Source of the DNA: UMGS172 sp964634675
Lineage (GTDB): Bacteria; Bacillota; Clostridia; Oscillospirales; Acutalibacteraceae
DNA: 8,971 bases
Assembly (NCBI GenBank): GCA_964634675.1
Contig: CAZWLH010000063.1
Location: 1-8,971 of the forward strand
Direction of reading: 5' to 3'
In this document: positions 1-6,428 of the stretch, in pieces
Layout: every line of letters starts with the position of its first letter
Numbering within the stretch: the first letter of the stretch is position 1
The notes under the pieces: model-generated
Seen by the model: the letters and a program-made list of their open reading frames with translations, nothing else
What the model was told of the DNA's origin: nothing
Databases searched by the model: none
Position numbers and translations under genes: made by a program

Positions 1-1
1 C

Positions 2-772
2 TATAAGCAGAGAATGGAAAAGGGTCTCTCTTTCCTTGAATTCAACTATATGATAATGCAGTCCTATGACTTCTATCATCTTTTCAAGGAATACGGCTGT
101 AATATGCAGTTCGGCGGTGACGATCAGTGGTCGAATATGCTCGGCGGAACCGAGCTTATCCGTAAAAAGCTCGGCAAGGATGCCCACGCTATGACCATTA
201 CCTTGCTCCTTAATTCCGAGGGAAAGAAGATGGGCAAAACCGCTAACGGCGCTGTTTGGCTCGATGCCGAGAAGACATCTCCTTACGAATTCTTCCAGTA
301 TTGGAGAAACGTCGACGATGCCGACGTTATCAAGTGTATGAAGCTTCTTACCTTCATTCCGCTTGAGGAGATCTATGAGTACGAAAAGCTTGAGGGCAGT
401 GAGCTTAATGCCGTTAAGGAGCGTTTGGCTTATGAGCTTACCAAGATGATCCACGGTGAGGACGAGGCCGAGAAGGCACTTGCCACCGCACGCTCGCTTT
501 TCTCGGGTGCCGCCAATGCCGATATGCCCAACACTGCGGTTCCCTGCGATATGTTCTCCGACGATGAGATCGGTCTGCTTGACATTATGGTTCTTGCCGG
601 ACTTGCTCCCTCAAAGGGTGAGGGCAGACGCCTTGTTCAGCAGGGCGGCGTTTCGGTCGATGACGAAAAAATCACCGACCCTTCAAAGCGCTTCACAAAG
701 GCTCAGCTTTCGGGTGACGGTATCGTTATCAAGAAGGGCAAAAAGGTCTTCCATAAAATTACTGCAATTTAA
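2..772 (+). CDS. tyrS: Tyrosyl-tRNA synthetase, 3' part (partial, 5' end outside window)
   Basis: Class I aminoacyl-tRNA synthetase that charges tRNA-Tyr with tyrosine in the cytoplasm. About 256 C-terminal residues are present. The open frame runs in from position 2 with the tRNA-synthetase-like residues YKQR just before the first in-frame ATG at 14, so that ATG is internal and the gene begins outside the window. Visible marks are the tyrosine/adenylate pocket motif GGDDQW (113-130) and a KMGKT form of the class I KMSKS signature (227-241). A C-terminal S4-type RNA-binding domain occupies roughly the last 70 residues, with GRRLVQQGGVSVD as its core. The stop is followed within 12 bases by a strong hairpin terminator, so this is the last gene of its transcript. 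A T-box leader, common upstream of tyrS in Firmicutes, cannot be checked here. The family assignment is firm. Confidence 0.96.
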   Translation, partial: YKQRMEKGLSFLEFNYMIMQSYDFYHLFKEYGCNMQFGGDDQWSNMLGGTELIRKKLGKDAHAMTITLLLNSEGKKMGKTANGAVWLDAEKTSPYEFFQYWRNVDDADVIKCMKLLTFIPLEEIYEYEKLEGSELNAVKERLAYELTKMIHGEDEAEKALATARSLFSGAANADMPNTAVPCDMFSDDEIGLLDIMVLAGLAPSKGEGRRLVQQGGVSVDDEKITDPSKRFTKAQLSGDGIVIKKGKKVFHKITAI

Positions 773-783
773 GCTTAAAATGC

Positions 784-826
784 GGGAGCGGTACCTCATC
801 ATAAGGTTCCGCTCCCGTTTGTGTTA
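784..826 (+). terminator. Rho-independent terminator of tyrS
   Basis: Arms 784-795 and 805-816 pair over 12 positions with one T-T mismatch around a 9-base loop. A T-rich tail (GTTTGTGTT) follows. It lies 12 bases after the tyrS stop. The oppositely oriented small ORF ends at 830, so the same stem could also stop minus-strand transcription, although the T-run on that side is weaker. Confidence 0.88.
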
Positions 827-829
827 TCG

Positions 830-1006
830 TTATATTATCGGCGGCTCGGGTCGGTTGCGGTATCTCGGCAACGGTTGACTGTAAGGAAAGACATCCTCGG
901 ATAATATGTTGTTGTATTCCTCGGTGTCCTCTCCGCAGTAAACCGTTCCGACGTTGTCCTCCGGCTCGCGCTTTATAGGATTGAATTTTTTGCGTTTGTC
1001 ATTCAT
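830..1006 (-). CDS. Small hypothetical protein, 58 aa
   Basis: I do not recognise this family. The ATG at 1006 is preceded on the minus strand by GGGAG with an 8-base spacer, which makes it a better start than the TTG at 1039 that would add 11 residues. The predicted protein is small and soluble. It has a basic N-terminus (MNDKRKKF), an acidic middle and a proline/arginine-rich tail ending in RNRPEPPII. There is no signal peptide, membrane segment or obvious domain, and one cysteine. It follows the lipoprotein gene by 53 bases in the same direction and converges on tyrS. Its ribosome binding site lies inside the 3' arm of a terminator-like hairpin. It could be a short lineage-specific protein or a spurious ORF; the good ribosome binding site and the snug fit between neighbours favour a real gene. 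Confidence 0.5.
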   Translation of the reverse strand: MNDKRKKFNPIKREPEDNVGTVYCGEDTEEYNNILSEDVFPYSQPLPRYRNRPEPPII

Positions 1007-1007
1007 A

Positions 1008-1046
1008 AAAAACACTCCCTTCGATATTATTATTCTCAAAGGGAGT
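1008..1046 (-). terminator. Terminator-like hairpin after the lipoprotein gene, overlapping the RBS of the next ORF
   Basis: Read on the minus strand, ACTCCCTT (1039-1046) pairs perfectly with AAGGGAGT (1014-1021) across a 17-base loop, and GTTTTTT follows directly. That is a plausible rho-independent terminator for the lipoprotein gene, which stops at 1060. The 3' arm contains the GGGAG ribosome binding site of the 58-aa ORF, whose ATG follows the T-run at once. It may act as a terminator, an attenuator or an RBS-masking stem. The long loop lowers confidence. Confidence 0.55.
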
Positions 1047-1059
1047 TATCTTATAATTG

Positions 1060-2661
1060 TTATTTTTTGTAAACGGATGAAAAACTTACAGAACCGTCAA
1101 GCTTTGAAAAAGCGACGTTGCGGTAGGTTATATCGTAAATATATGCCGTCGGCACCGTTACGGTCGGGATCAATCCGCTGTCCTTCGATAAAACCGAAAT
1201 GCAGTTCCTTGAAAAATCGGCAAAATCGAAGCTCTTAGTATCGGCATCCCTGTTTGCACTGAGTCGGTTCAATTCCGGATTATTGCGATAGAAGCCGGAG
1301 TCGGAATCGCAGAACCTCGAAATAATTCCGTCTGCACTGCCGAAAAGTGGCACCAAAGCCACGGTATAGCTTCCGCTGTCGATTTTTTTAATAAGCTCCT
1401 GTTCCGAGGAAACGGTCGTAATGTTGACGTATGCACCGAGCGACTGCTGCCACTGTGATACTATTTCGGATAAAACCGCCTTGATTTCCGGCGTATCGAC
1501 CGATAAAACCGTCAAGCCGTCGAGCTTGCCGTTTTTCAACTGCTTGACCGCTTCCAAATAATGCGCTCTCGCAGCCGTTTGGTCATAATTATAGGCATAT
1601 TTGCAAACCGACGTGTCAATCGTGACCGCTTCGGAGTTGAATTCGGTCACTTCGGGAAGTACAGTATCGGTCAGCTTGAACCGATCGCTCATTTTGGCCG
1701 AAACAACACTTCGGTCGATAGCTTCGGCAAATGCGGCAGTGAGCAGCTCGTTCTGCCCTACCTCGGAAGAACGGTTGAACATCAATGCGTAGCTCTTGTT
1801 ATATGATACCGATACTTGGAACCTATTTCTGTTGACAGATGAATAATCGTTTAAGCCGTTGACCGCCATGCCGATCTCACCGTCGATTATTCTCTGCACA
1901 TTGTTTTTGCCGGTCGTACTCATGGTCAGAAATACGGCCTTCGGAGCAAGGGCATAGGTCTCGGTATCATTAAGTGTGAGCTTTATACTGCGCCCATCGG
2001 ACCATTTTGAAACCTTATAGTCACCGTTGGTCAGTATATACTCGGTGCCGAGACCGTATTTTCCACCGCAACCCTCGAAAAATTTGCGGTTACACGGCTT
2101 GAAGGCGGCGGTAGTCAGCATTTTCACAAAATTTTCGTTTGGCGAAGCAAGTGTTATTTCAAGCGTTTTACTGTCGATCACACGAGCTCCGAGTTGAGCC
2201 GAGCTGTCTCCCGACAGCCGCTCCGAAGCACCCGAAATATTCGAGATCAAATCGCTCGAGGGACATAGCGTTTCGGGGTCGGATGCCCGTGTCAGCGCAA
2301 ACAGAAAATCGTCGGCGGTGACCGCGGTTTTGGCAGAATCGTTCCAGTACGCTTCCTTTAATTTAAAGGTGTAGCAAAGGCCGTCATCGGTCACCGAATA
2401 GCTTTCGGCAAGCTCGGGCACAAAGCTGCCGTCGACCGTTTCCGAAAAAAGACCCTTAAAGCAGTTTCGGGCAATTATCAACTCACCGAAGCTTTCGGCT
2501 CGTTGTGGGTCGAGTGTTTTCGGAAGAGTATCCACACCGACATATATATTAAAATCCTCGGTGTCGCAGGCCGTCAGCGACATCGGTAAAATGACAGTCA
2601 AAAGACACATTACGGTCAAACTAAACAGACGAATATATTTAAACTTAAATAATTTTTTCAT
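1060..2661 (-). CDS. Peptide/oligopeptide ABC transporter substrate-binding lipoprotein (family 5, OppA/DppA-like)
   Basis: Extracellular solute-binding protein, anchored to the outer face of the membrane, that would hand a peptide or similar ligand to an ABC permease. The 533-aa product begins with a lipoprotein signal: basic KKLFKFKYIR, a hydrophobic stretch to about residue 28, then lipobox L29-T30-A31-C32. The mature part has the family-5 opening (TLPKTLDPQ) and the typical stretch reading SVTDDGLCYTFKLKE, followed by the DDFLFALTR segment. The length matches the family. The start has AAAGGA 8 bases upstream and a near-consensus promoter beyond it. No permease or ATPase gene is adjacent, so it is an orphan in this window and may use a system encoded elsewhere. 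The substrate cannot be read from sequence; peptide is the family default. The family is firm, the ligand is not. Confidence 0.9.
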   Translation of the reverse strand: MKKLFKFKYIRLFSLTVMCLLTVILPMSLTACDTEDFNIYVGVDTLPKTLDPQRAESFGELIIARNCFKGLFSETVDGSFVPELAESYSVTDDGLCYTFKLKEAYWNDSAKTAVTADDFLFALTRASDPETLCPSSDLISNISGASERLSGDSSAQLGARVIDSKTLEITLASPNENFVKMLTTAAFKPCNRKFFEGCGGKYGLGTEYILTNGDYKVSKWSDGRSIKLTLNDTETYALAPKAVFLTMSTTGKNNVQRIIDGEIGMAVNGLNDYSSVNRNRFQVSVSYNKSYALMFNRSSEVGQNELLTAAFAEAIDRSVVSAKMSDRFKLTDTVLPEVTEFNSEAVTIDTSVCKYAYNYDQTAARAHYLEAVKQLKNGKLDGLTVLSVDTPEIKAVLSEIVSQWQQSLGAYVNITTVSSEQELIKKIDSGSYTVALVPLFGSADGIISRFCDSDSGFYRNNPELNRLSANRDADTKSFDFADFSRNCISVLSKDSGLIPTVTVPTAYIYDITYRNVAFSKLDGSVSFSSVYKK

Positions 2662-2671
2662 ATTAACATTC

Positions 2672-2743
2672 CTTTACATTTAATAGTATAAGTCCAAAAC
2701 GCTATGCCGTCAAGTTTTTTCGAAAAATTTCATAAATGTAAAG
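2672..2743. repeat. Perfect 11-bp inverted repeat bracketing the lipoprotein promoter
   Basis: CTTTACATTTA at 2672-2682 and its exact reverse complement TAAATGTAAAG at 2733-2743. The centres are 61 bp apart, close to six helical turns. One arm covers the expected start of lipoprotein transcription and the other lies behind its -35 and just upstream of the ylxM promoter. The same heptamer CTTTACA recurs at 2801-2807. This placement suggests an operator, but no regulator is identified and chance in AT-rich DNA is possible. Confidence 0.45.
2685..2713 (-). promoter_or_regulatory. SigA-type promoter of the lipoprotein gene
   Basis: On the minus strand: -35 TTGACG (2708-2713), a 17-base spacer and -10 TATACT (2685-2690). 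Initiation is expected near 2678, leaving a leader of about 17 bases that carries the AAAGGA ribosome binding site. A palindromic TTTTTCGAAAAA tract (2716-2727) lies just behind the -35 and could act as an AT-rich upstream element. Confidence 0.8.
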
Positions 2744-2751
2744 AAAAAGAC

Positions 2752-2780
2752 TTGACAGATAAAGTGTTTGTGTGTATAAT
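2752..2780 (+). promoter_or_regulatory. SigA-type promoter of the ylxM-ffh operon
   Basis: Perfect consensus elements: TTGACA (2752-2757), 17-base spacer, TATAAT (2775-2780). Initiation is expected near 2787. This shows that the in-frame ATG at 2772, which overlaps the spacer/-10, cannot be the ylxM start. The full consensus is in keeping with strong, constitutive expression of a translation/secretion operon. It is divergent from the lipoprotein promoter 39 bp away. Confidence 0.9.
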
Positions 2781-2819
2781 AACCGTTGTAATGAAAAATA
2801 CTTTACAGAGGTGAGCGTA

Positions 2820-3131
2820 TTGCCGAAGGATCTCAACGTGGTTCTTCTTTTGGACTACTACGGCGGTCTTTTACCCGATAAGCAGCGCCGACTGACCGAG
2901 TATTATTATTACGACGATCTGTCTTTGACCGAGATCTCCGAAACCGAGGGGATAACACGGCAGGGCGTACGTGATGCGATCGTGCGTGCCGTCGGCAAGC
3001 TGAAAAGCTTTGAGAGCACCGTCGGCTTCGCCAAGAAAAGCGACAATCTCAAAAAAGCCTTTGAAGCATTCGAACAAGACAGAACAGATGTTAATTTGCA
3101 AGCCTTGAAACAGGCTGTTGAAGATATGTAA
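2820..3131 (+). CDS. ylxM: YlxM-family SRP-associated HTH protein
   Basis: Small helix-turn-helix protein encoded next to ffh in Firmicutes; family members associate with the signal recognition particle. The predicted 103-aa product opens with an N-terminal helix (LLLDYYGGLL). The family's typical block follows: DKQRRLTEYYYYDDLSLTEIS (about residues 20-40), then the recognition-helix region GITRQGVRDAIVR (about 44-56). The C-terminus is charged and helical. I chose TTG at 2820 because GAGGTG lies 6 bases upstream and the only in-frame ATG (2772) is inside the promoter; a GTG at 2811 is possible but would have no ribosome binding site. The stop is 13 bases before the ffh start, so the two are surely co-transcribed. 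The sigma-like HTH resembles sigma-70 region 4, which often misleads annotation. The family call is strong. Confidence 0.9.
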   Translation: MPKDLNVVLLLDYYGGLLPDKQRRLTEYYYYDDLSLTEISETEGITRQGVRDAIVRAVGKLKSFESTVGFAKKSDNLKKAFEAFEQDRTDVNLQALKQAVEDM

Positions 3132-3144
3132 GGCAGGTGACATT

Positions 3145-4500
3145 ATGGCATTCGAGGGACTTTCCGATAAACTTACCGCGGCGTTTAAAAAACTCCGTTC
3201 AAAGGGCAAGCTGAGCGAAAGCGATCTTAAGGAAGCAATGCGTGAGGTGCGTTTGGCACTGCTCGAGGCCGATGTCAACTATAAGGTCGCCAAGGATTTC
3301 ACCAACAGCATCGTCGAAAAAAGTATCGGTGCCAAGGTGCTTGAAAGCCTGACACCTGCACAGATGGTCATTAAGATCGTCCGTGACGAACTGACCGAGC
3401 TTATGGGCGGTGAGGGAGCACGGCTCAATACCGCTTCAAAGATTCCCACGGTCATTCTTATGTGCGGCCTGCAGGGCTCCGGTAAAACCACCCACAGTGC
3501 CAAGCTTGCAAAGCAACTTAAAACTCAAGGTCACCGTCCGATGCTTGTCGGCTGTGATATTTACAGACCCGCCGCTATTGAGCAGTTGAAGGTTTTGGGA
3601 GAAAAAATAGGTGTTCCCGTTTTTGAAAAGGGAACTCAAAAGCCCGAAAAAACCGCACTTGAGGCGGTCAAGCACGCAAGAGATTACGGTAACGACTTCG
3701 TTGTTCTCGACACTGCCGGCCGACTCCATATCGATACCGAGCTTATGGATGAGCTGAAGCGTATCTGCAAAGCTGTTGAGGTCAACGAAATACTGCTTGT
3801 TGTCGACTCCATGGTCGGACAGGATGCCGTCAATATCGCCAAGTCTTTTAATGAGGTGCTCGAGATATCGGGTGTCATTCTCACCAAGCTTGACGGCGAT
3901 ACAAGAGGCGGTGCGGCGCTTTCGGTCAAATCAGTTACGGGCAAGCCGATAAAATTTATCGGTACCGGCGAAAAAATTGACGATCTGGAAGAGTTTTACC
4001 CCGACCGTATGGCTTCACGTATACTTGGTATGGGCGATGTGCTGTCGCTTATCGAGCGTGTTGAAACTCAGATAGACGAAAAAGAGGCTTTGGAGGCCGC
4101 CAAAAAGCTTGAGGAAAACCGATTCGATTTGAATGATCTTTTGGCTCAGTTCAAGCAAATCAAAAAAATGGGCAATCTCAAGCAGATCATCTCAATGCTG
4201 CCGGGTGTCGGAAATCAGGTCAAGGATATGGATATCGACGATAAGCAGATTCAGCGTGTCGAAGCTATTATAACCTCTATGACCGCCAAGGAACGTGCCA
4301 AGCCCGAGATACTCAACGCCTCAAGACGTAAGCGTATAGCCGCAGGCTGCGGACAAAAGGTTGAGGATGTCAACCGCCTTATGAAGCAGTATGAGCAGAT
4401 GAAGAAGATGTTCAAAATGATGAACTCTAAGGGCGGCAAAAAGCGTTTTATGAAGGGTATGCCCGGAGGTATGACCCTTCCCGATAACTTTAAAATGTGA
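3145..4500 (+). CDS. ffh: Signal recognition particle protein Ffh (SRP54)
   Basis: GTPase subunit of the signal recognition particle. It binds 4.5S/6S RNA and signal peptides of nascent membrane and secreted proteins and docks with FtsY. The 451-aa product has the standard length and order: N domain, G domain with P-loop GLQGSGKTT (about 108-116), DTAGR (189-193) and TKLDGDTRGG (247-256), then the methionine-rich M domain from about residue 300. The tail is rich in Met and Lys (MKKMFKMM) and ends with the usual PGGM segment. ATG 3145 is chosen over the ATG at 3118 because AGGTGA precedes it at proper spacing, the protein then begins with the usual MAFEGLSDKL, and overlap with ylxM is avoided. 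It is the second gene of the operon, and rpsP follows after 52 bases. Confidence 0.98.
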   Translation: MAFEGLSDKLTAAFKKLRSKGKLSESDLKEAMREVRLALLEADVNYKVAKDFTNSIVEKSIGAKVLESLTPAQMVIKIVRDELTELMGGEGARLNTASKIPTVILMCGLQGSGKTTHSAKLAKQLKTQGHRPMLVGCDIYRPAAIEQLKVLGEKIGVPVFEKGTQKPEKTALEAVKHARDYGNDFVVLDTAGRLHIDTELMDELKRICKAVEVNEILLVVDSMVGQDAVNIAKSFNEVLEISGVILTKLDGDTRGGAALSVKSVTGKPIKFIGTGEKIDDLEEFYPDRMASRILGMGDVLSLIERVETQIDEKEALEAAKKLEENRFDLNDLLAQFKQIKKMGNLKQIISMLPGVGNQVKDMDIDDKQIQRVEAIITSMTAKERAKPEILNASRRKRIAAGCGQKVEDVNRLMKQYEQMKKMFKMMNSKGGKKRFMKGMPGGMTLPDNFKM

Positions 4501-4552
4501 TATTTAATGGTTTTTCCATAAAATATATATTATTTTGCAGGAGGTGCAGACA

Positions 4553-4792
4553 ATGGTTAAAATCAGACTTTGCCGTATGGGTGCTAAGAAGGCTCCTTTC
4601 TACCGTGTAGTTGTTGCCGATTCCAGATATCCCAGAGACGGTCGCTTTATCGAGTCCATCGGTTACTACAACCCTATGACCGAGCCGGCTACCGTTCAGA
4701 TCGATGCTGACGCAGCAAAGAAGTGGATCGCCAACGGTGCTCAGCTTACCGATACCGTTAAGGATCTTCTTAAGAAGAACAATGTTCTTTAA
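4553..4792 (+). CDS. rpsP: 30S ribosomal protein S16
   Basis: Early-binding 30S protein that contacts 16S rRNA and is needed for subunit assembly. The 79-aa product opens with the canonical MVKIRLCRMGAKKAPFYR and contains the conserved RDGRFIESIGYYNP block. The length is at the short end for the family and nothing is missing. ATG 4553 has a strong AGGAGGTG (4539-4546) six bases upstream; the in-frame ATG at 4535 lies ahead of that site and is rejected. The 52-base AT-rich gap after ffh shows no convincing promoter or terminator, so co-transcription is likely. The strong ribosome binding site suits the higher protein demand relative to Ffh. Confidence 0.98.
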   Translation: MVKIRLCRMGAKKAPFYRVVVADSRYPRDGRFIESIGYYNPMTEPATVQIDADAAKKWIANGAQLTDTVKDLLKKNNVL

Positions 4793-4807
4793 TCAGGAGT
4801 AATTGCT

Positions 4808-5041
4808 ATGACAGAATTGCTTGTTACAGTTGTTTCCGGTCTTGTTTCACAGCCGGAAAATGTTTCTGTTACCGTTGACGAGCCCAACGAAGAGGGTATC
4901 ACCGTATATCATCTCCACGTTGCCGAGTGCGATATGGGTCGTGTCATCGGAAAGCAGGGAAGGATTGCAAAAGCCATACGTGTTGTTATGCGTGCGGCCG
5001 CAAACCGTAACAACGAAAAGATCGCCGTTGAGATCGATTGA
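4808..5041 (+). CDS. khpA: KH-domain RNA-binding protein KhpA (YlqC)
   Basis: Small single-KH RNA-binding protein. In Gram-positive bacteria KhpA pairs with KhpB (Jag/EloR) and influences cell elongation and post-transcriptional regulation. The 77-aa product has the KH core with the RNA-gripping loop GKQG at residues 48-51 (context MGRVIGKQGRIAKAIR) and the usual tail ending in IAVEID. AGGAG sits 8 bases before the ATG. It begins 15 bases after the rpsP stop, in the position known from Bacillus and Streptococcus. The Bacillus ylqD gene that follows khpA there is absent. A 73-base gap with a hairpin separates it from rimM. Confidence 0.95.
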   Translation: MTELLVTVVSGLVSQPENVSVTVDEPNEEGITVYHLHVAECDMGRVIGKQGRIAKAIRVVMRAAANRNNEKIAVEID

Positions 5042-5065
5042 TCTCGCGGCTTTTCTTGAAGAAAC

Positions 5066-5088
5066 ATACCCCTCTTATTGAGGGGTAT
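5066..5088 (+). other. Intercistronic hairpin between khpA and rimM
   Basis: ATACCCCTC (5066-5074) and GAGGGGTAT (5080-5088) form a perfect 9-bp stem with a 5-base TTATT loop. No T-run follows (TCTGATATATAA), so it is not a standard terminator. It sits in mid-operon, 14 bases before the rimM ribosome binding site. Likely roles are mRNA 3'-end protection, RNase processing or partial attenuation. Confidence 0.6.
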
Positions 5089-5114
5089 TCTGATATATAA
5101 ACAGGAGGTCAATT

Positions 5115-5627
5115 ATGCCGTTGAAATTCTTGCAGGCAGGTAAGATAGTCGGTACTCACGGAATCAGAGGCGAAATGCGTGTTCAGCCGTGGTGCGACAG
5201 CTCTGAATTTTTAGCCGATTTTAAGAGGCTTTTTCTCGATGCAAACGGTGAGCGTGAATTAAAGGTCAAATCGCGTCCGCACGGCAACATTTGTCTTGTT
5301 AAGGCCGACGGTGTTGATTCCATCGAAGCCGCCGAGGCACTCAGAGGTAAGACGGTTTATATCGACCGTGCCGATTGCAGCTTGCCGGAGGGTAGCTTTT
5401 TTATAAGTGATATCATCGGATGTGAATGTGTGGATGCCGAAACTTCAGAGGTTTACGGCAAGATCACCGATGTGTCCGAAACCGGAGCTAACGATATTTG
5501 GCACGTTTTATATAACGGCAGGGAGTGTTTTATTCCCAACGTTCCCGAATTCGTGAAAAAGGTTGATATTGAAAGCGGAAAAGTTTATATAACACCTCTA
5601 AAAGGAACCTTCGACGATGAAGATTGA
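5115..5627 (+). CDS. rimM: Ribosome maturation factor RimM
   Basis: Assembly factor that binds the S19/16S rRNA head region and promotes late maturation of the 30S subunit. The 170-aa product has the usual two parts: an N-terminal barrel with GKIVGTHGIRGEMRV (about 9-23) and a C-terminal PRC-type barrel with the hallmark ETGANDIWHV and the near-terminal FIPNVPEFVKKVD. The length is normal. ATG 5115 is preceded by AGGAGGTC. The 3' end overlaps the trmD start by 11 bases, indicating translational coupling. Being near rpsP fits its function, since both act in 30S assembly. Confidence 0.97.
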   Translation: MPLKFLQAGKIVGTHGIRGEMRVQPWCDSSEFLADFKRLFLDANGERELKVKSRPHGNICLVKADGVDSIEAAEALRGKTVYIDRADCSLPEGSFFISDIIGCECVDAETSEVYGKITDVSETGANDIWHVLYNGRECFIPNVPEFVKKVDIESGKVYITPLKGTFDDED

Positions 5628-6306
5628 CATTTTGACCTTGTTCCCCGAGCTTTGCGAAAGTGTTTTGTCCGAGAGCATAATCGGTCGTGCACGCAAAGCC
5701 GGTCATGTTACCGTTGAAACTCATAATATAAGGGATTTTGCCGGAAATAAGCATAACCGTGTTGACGATGCACCTTACGGCGGCGGAAAGGGTATGGTAA
5801 TGCAGGCCGAGCCGATTTACCGCTGCTTCCAAAGCCTTTATTCCGAGGGTGAGCCGAAGCCGTACCTCATTTATATGTCACCGAAGGGAAAAACCTTTAA
5901 GCAGAGTGATGCCGTTCGCTTGGCCGCCTTGGATAGGGTGGTTTTGCTGTGCGGACATTACGAGGGTGTCGATCAGCGTGTGCTTGATGAAATTGTCGAT
6001 GAAGAAATTTCGGTTGGTGACTATGTGCTTACAGGCGGCGAATTGCCGGCACTTGTGGTTACCGATGCGGTTTGCAGAATGCTTCCCGGTGTCCTGCCCG
6101 AGGAGGTCTGCTTCACCGAGGAAAGTCATTTTAACGGCCTTCTCGAGTATCCGCAGTACACCCGTCCCGAGGTTTGGCACGGCGTTGCGGTTCCCGAGGT
6201 GCTGATGTCGGGTCATCATTTGAATATCGTGGCTTGGAGAGAGCAGCAGTCGCTTATGATAACAAAAAAGCTGCGTCCCGATATGCTTTCCGAAAAGGAT
6301 AATTAA
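5617..6306 (+). CDS. trmD: tRNA (guanine-37-N1)-methyltransferase TrmD, canonical copy
   Basis: SPOUT-class enzyme that transfers methyl from S-adenosylmethionine to N1 of G37 in tRNAs with G36-G37 (Pro, Leu and some Arg), which prevents +1 frameshifting. The 229-aa product carries all family blocks: VDDAPYGGGKGMVM (49-62), GHYEGVDQRV (113-122), the knot loop ISVGDYVLTGGE (131-142), Arg154, and the C-terminal EYPQYTRPEV plus LMSGHH...WR. The position of the catalytic Asp169 of the E. coli enzyme is Glu169 here (EESH), a conservative change shared with the second copy. The C-terminus is about 10-15 residues shorter than many homologues. The start is embedded in the end of rimM, with AAAGGAA upstream. 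It is the last gene of this operon; the usual rplS does not follow. Confidence 0.97.
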   Translation: MKIDILTLFPELCESVLSESIIGRARKAGHVTVETHNIRDFAGNKHNRVDDAPYGGGKGMVMQAEPIYRCFQSLYSEGEPKPYLIYMSPKGKTFKQSDAVRLAALDRVVLLCGHYEGVDQRVLDEIVDEEISVGDYVLTGGELPALVVTDAVCRMLPGVLPEEVCFTEESHFNGLLEYPQYTRPEVWHGVAVPEVLMSGHHLNIVAWREQQSLMITKKLRPDMLSEKDN

Positions 6307-6316
6307 ATTTTATTGC

Positions 6317-6339
6317 ATATGTATAAAAGTTATACATAT
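6317..6339. other. AT-rich perfect hairpin downstream of trmD
   Basis: ATATGTATAA (6317-6326) and TTATACATAT (6330-6339) pair over 10 bp with a 3-base loop, 10 bases after the trmD stop. There is no proper T-run and little GC, so it would be a weak terminator; it could instead be an mRNA end or a DNA-binding palindrome. It is the only stem close to the operon end. Confidence 0.4.
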
Positions 6340-6355
6340 ATTATGTTAAAATTAC

Positions 6356-6389
6356 ACAAATCGAGTTTTTGAAATTTGGCTCAATTTGT
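6356..6389. repeat. Imperfect 10-bp inverted repeat in the trmD-ptsH gap
   Basis: ACAAATCGAG (6356-6365) and CTCAATTTGT (6380-6389) are inverted copies with one mismatch (a G-U wobble if transcribed from the minus strand) around a 14-base spacer. It lies 40 bp upstream of the ptsH -35. It may be an operator or a weak transcript end. No known motif is recognised. Confidence 0.3.
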
Positions 6390-6428
6390 CGTTTTACGAA
6401 AACTTTCTATTTCGGCACTCACAAGTTG

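Noticed and set aside
768..779. 12-bp palindrome TTTAAGCTTAAA over the tyrS stop
   Set aside because: It is a short AT-rich palindrome, likely chance, with no partner site nearby.
456..878. 140-aa plus-strand ORF overlapping tyrS
   Set aside because: It lies almost wholly inside tyrS in another frame, runs through the terminator, and its sequence is low-quality, arginine-rich translation without a ribosome binding site.
4501..4552. Possible internal promoter between ffh and rpsP
   Set aside because: There are AT-rich -10-like strings, but no -35 at proper spacing could be supported.
5849..6205. 118-aa plus-strand ORF and a 113-aa minus ORF inside trmD
   Set aside because: Both are fully nested in the clearly real trmD, with no ribosome binding site and compositions typical of shadow frames.
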